Below, in pieces: positions 63,601-64,000 of a stretch of DNA of 64,000 nucleotides. The stretch is from Solenopsis invicta (Eukaryota; Arthropoda; Insecta; Hymenoptera; Formicidae). The first letter of the stretch is position 1. The number at the start of each line of letters is the position of its first letter. Below the pieces are notes generated by a model. The model had not been told where the DNA came from and searched no databases. It worked only from the letters and a program-made list of their open reading frames with translations. Location: contig NC_052664.1 of the NCBI RefSeq assembly GCF_016802725.1, positions 16,078,405 through 16,142,404 of the forward strand, given 5' to 3'. The position numbers and the translations under genes are program-made.

Positions 63601-64000
63601 TATTATAATTAAAACACAGGAATATCTTTTTATATAAATTATCAACAAACACACACATAGAAAACTAAGGAAAAAACTGAGAAAAATTATAATACTATTA
63701 TTGAGATATTAAAAGATCTAAAAGGAATTCTGCAAAAAGGAATGGACGAAGAATGCTGTTAGATAAAGAAAAAATAAAAAAAAATTTATGCTGACTTCTA
63801 AATGCGAAAAAAAGTCTCAAAAGAATTTTAATTAGTTCCCGTTCATTAGAAATTTCCCGGGATCGCTCGTGGCTACTTATGATTGCTATTGCGACAACGT
63901 AACTCAATCCTGATTACTGGGAAAATGCAGTCGTCGTGAGCGACGTCGTCGACGTCCACGGAATCCGCATCGAACGACTCTCGAATGCGAAATACCATTA
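60671..64000. other. Non-coding stretch to the window end
   Basis: No supported gene. A CpG-containing patch at 61760-61990 holds a 78-codon open frame without family resemblance. The last 100 bases (63900-64000) are suddenly rich in CG dinucleotides (GTCGTGAGCGACGTCGTCGA) and may be the edge of a promoter or exon outside the window. Confidence 0.5.

Overview
The window is AT-rich animal nuclear DNA with short exons bounded by GT/AG, introns of about 80 bp to more than 2 kb, microsatellites and many small palindromic repeats. The protein families and gene architecture point to an insect. A hymenopteran, probably an ant, is my best guess, but that is an impression and not something the sequence proves. 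All convincing genes lie on the + strand between about 5.2 and 41.6 kb. Both flanks look intergenic or intronic.

Layout. (1) 1-5232: no convincing exon, probably intron or 5' flank of the first gene. (2) 5233-12309: seven exons forming the last ~558 residues of an SLC16/monocarboxylate-transporter-like MFS carrier. The first transmembrane exon lies left of the window. Its fourth intron holds a 2-kb inverted-repeat element inserted 10 bp behind a splice donor. (3) 16400-22531: a complete six-exon gene of the DRAM/Frag1/Sfk1 family (here DRAM-A, 262 aa) with a likely non-coding first exon. Its last intron holds a 1.79-kb almost fully palindromic element flanked by TA. (4) 22.5-34.8 kb: non-coding, with palindromic elements, a TATA/Inr-like core promoter near 26.97 kb, three diverged copies of a ~0.5-kb unit, and a GC-richer promoter or 5'UTR-like block at 32.3-32.66 kb. 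(5) 35049-38116: a second complete six-exon DRAM-family gene (DRAM-B, 275 aa). Three of its internal exons have exactly the same lengths and phases as in DRAM-A, so the two are an old tandem duplication. (6) 38117-41630: directly behind the DRAM-B stop codon, in the same frame and the same exon, an open frame of 404 codons runs to a splice donor and continues in an exon of 383 codons. It encodes an acidic, low-complexity protein with three ANSH-type repeats and a C-terminal hydrophobic segment. (7) 41.6-64 kb: a 3'UTR to about 43.03 kb, then no supported gene.

The transporter would act at a membrane on small organic acids or related solutes. The DRAM proteins are multi-pass membrane proteins of lysosome/autophagy-linked families. 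Nothing in the sequence ties the genes into one pathway.

The most interesting item is the DRAM-B stop followed immediately by a long in-frame coding-like extension. Possible explanations are stop-codon readthrough, an exon-skipping isoform (exon 4 joined to an acceptor at 38126 stays in frame), a closely packed second gene, or a sequence difference at the stop.
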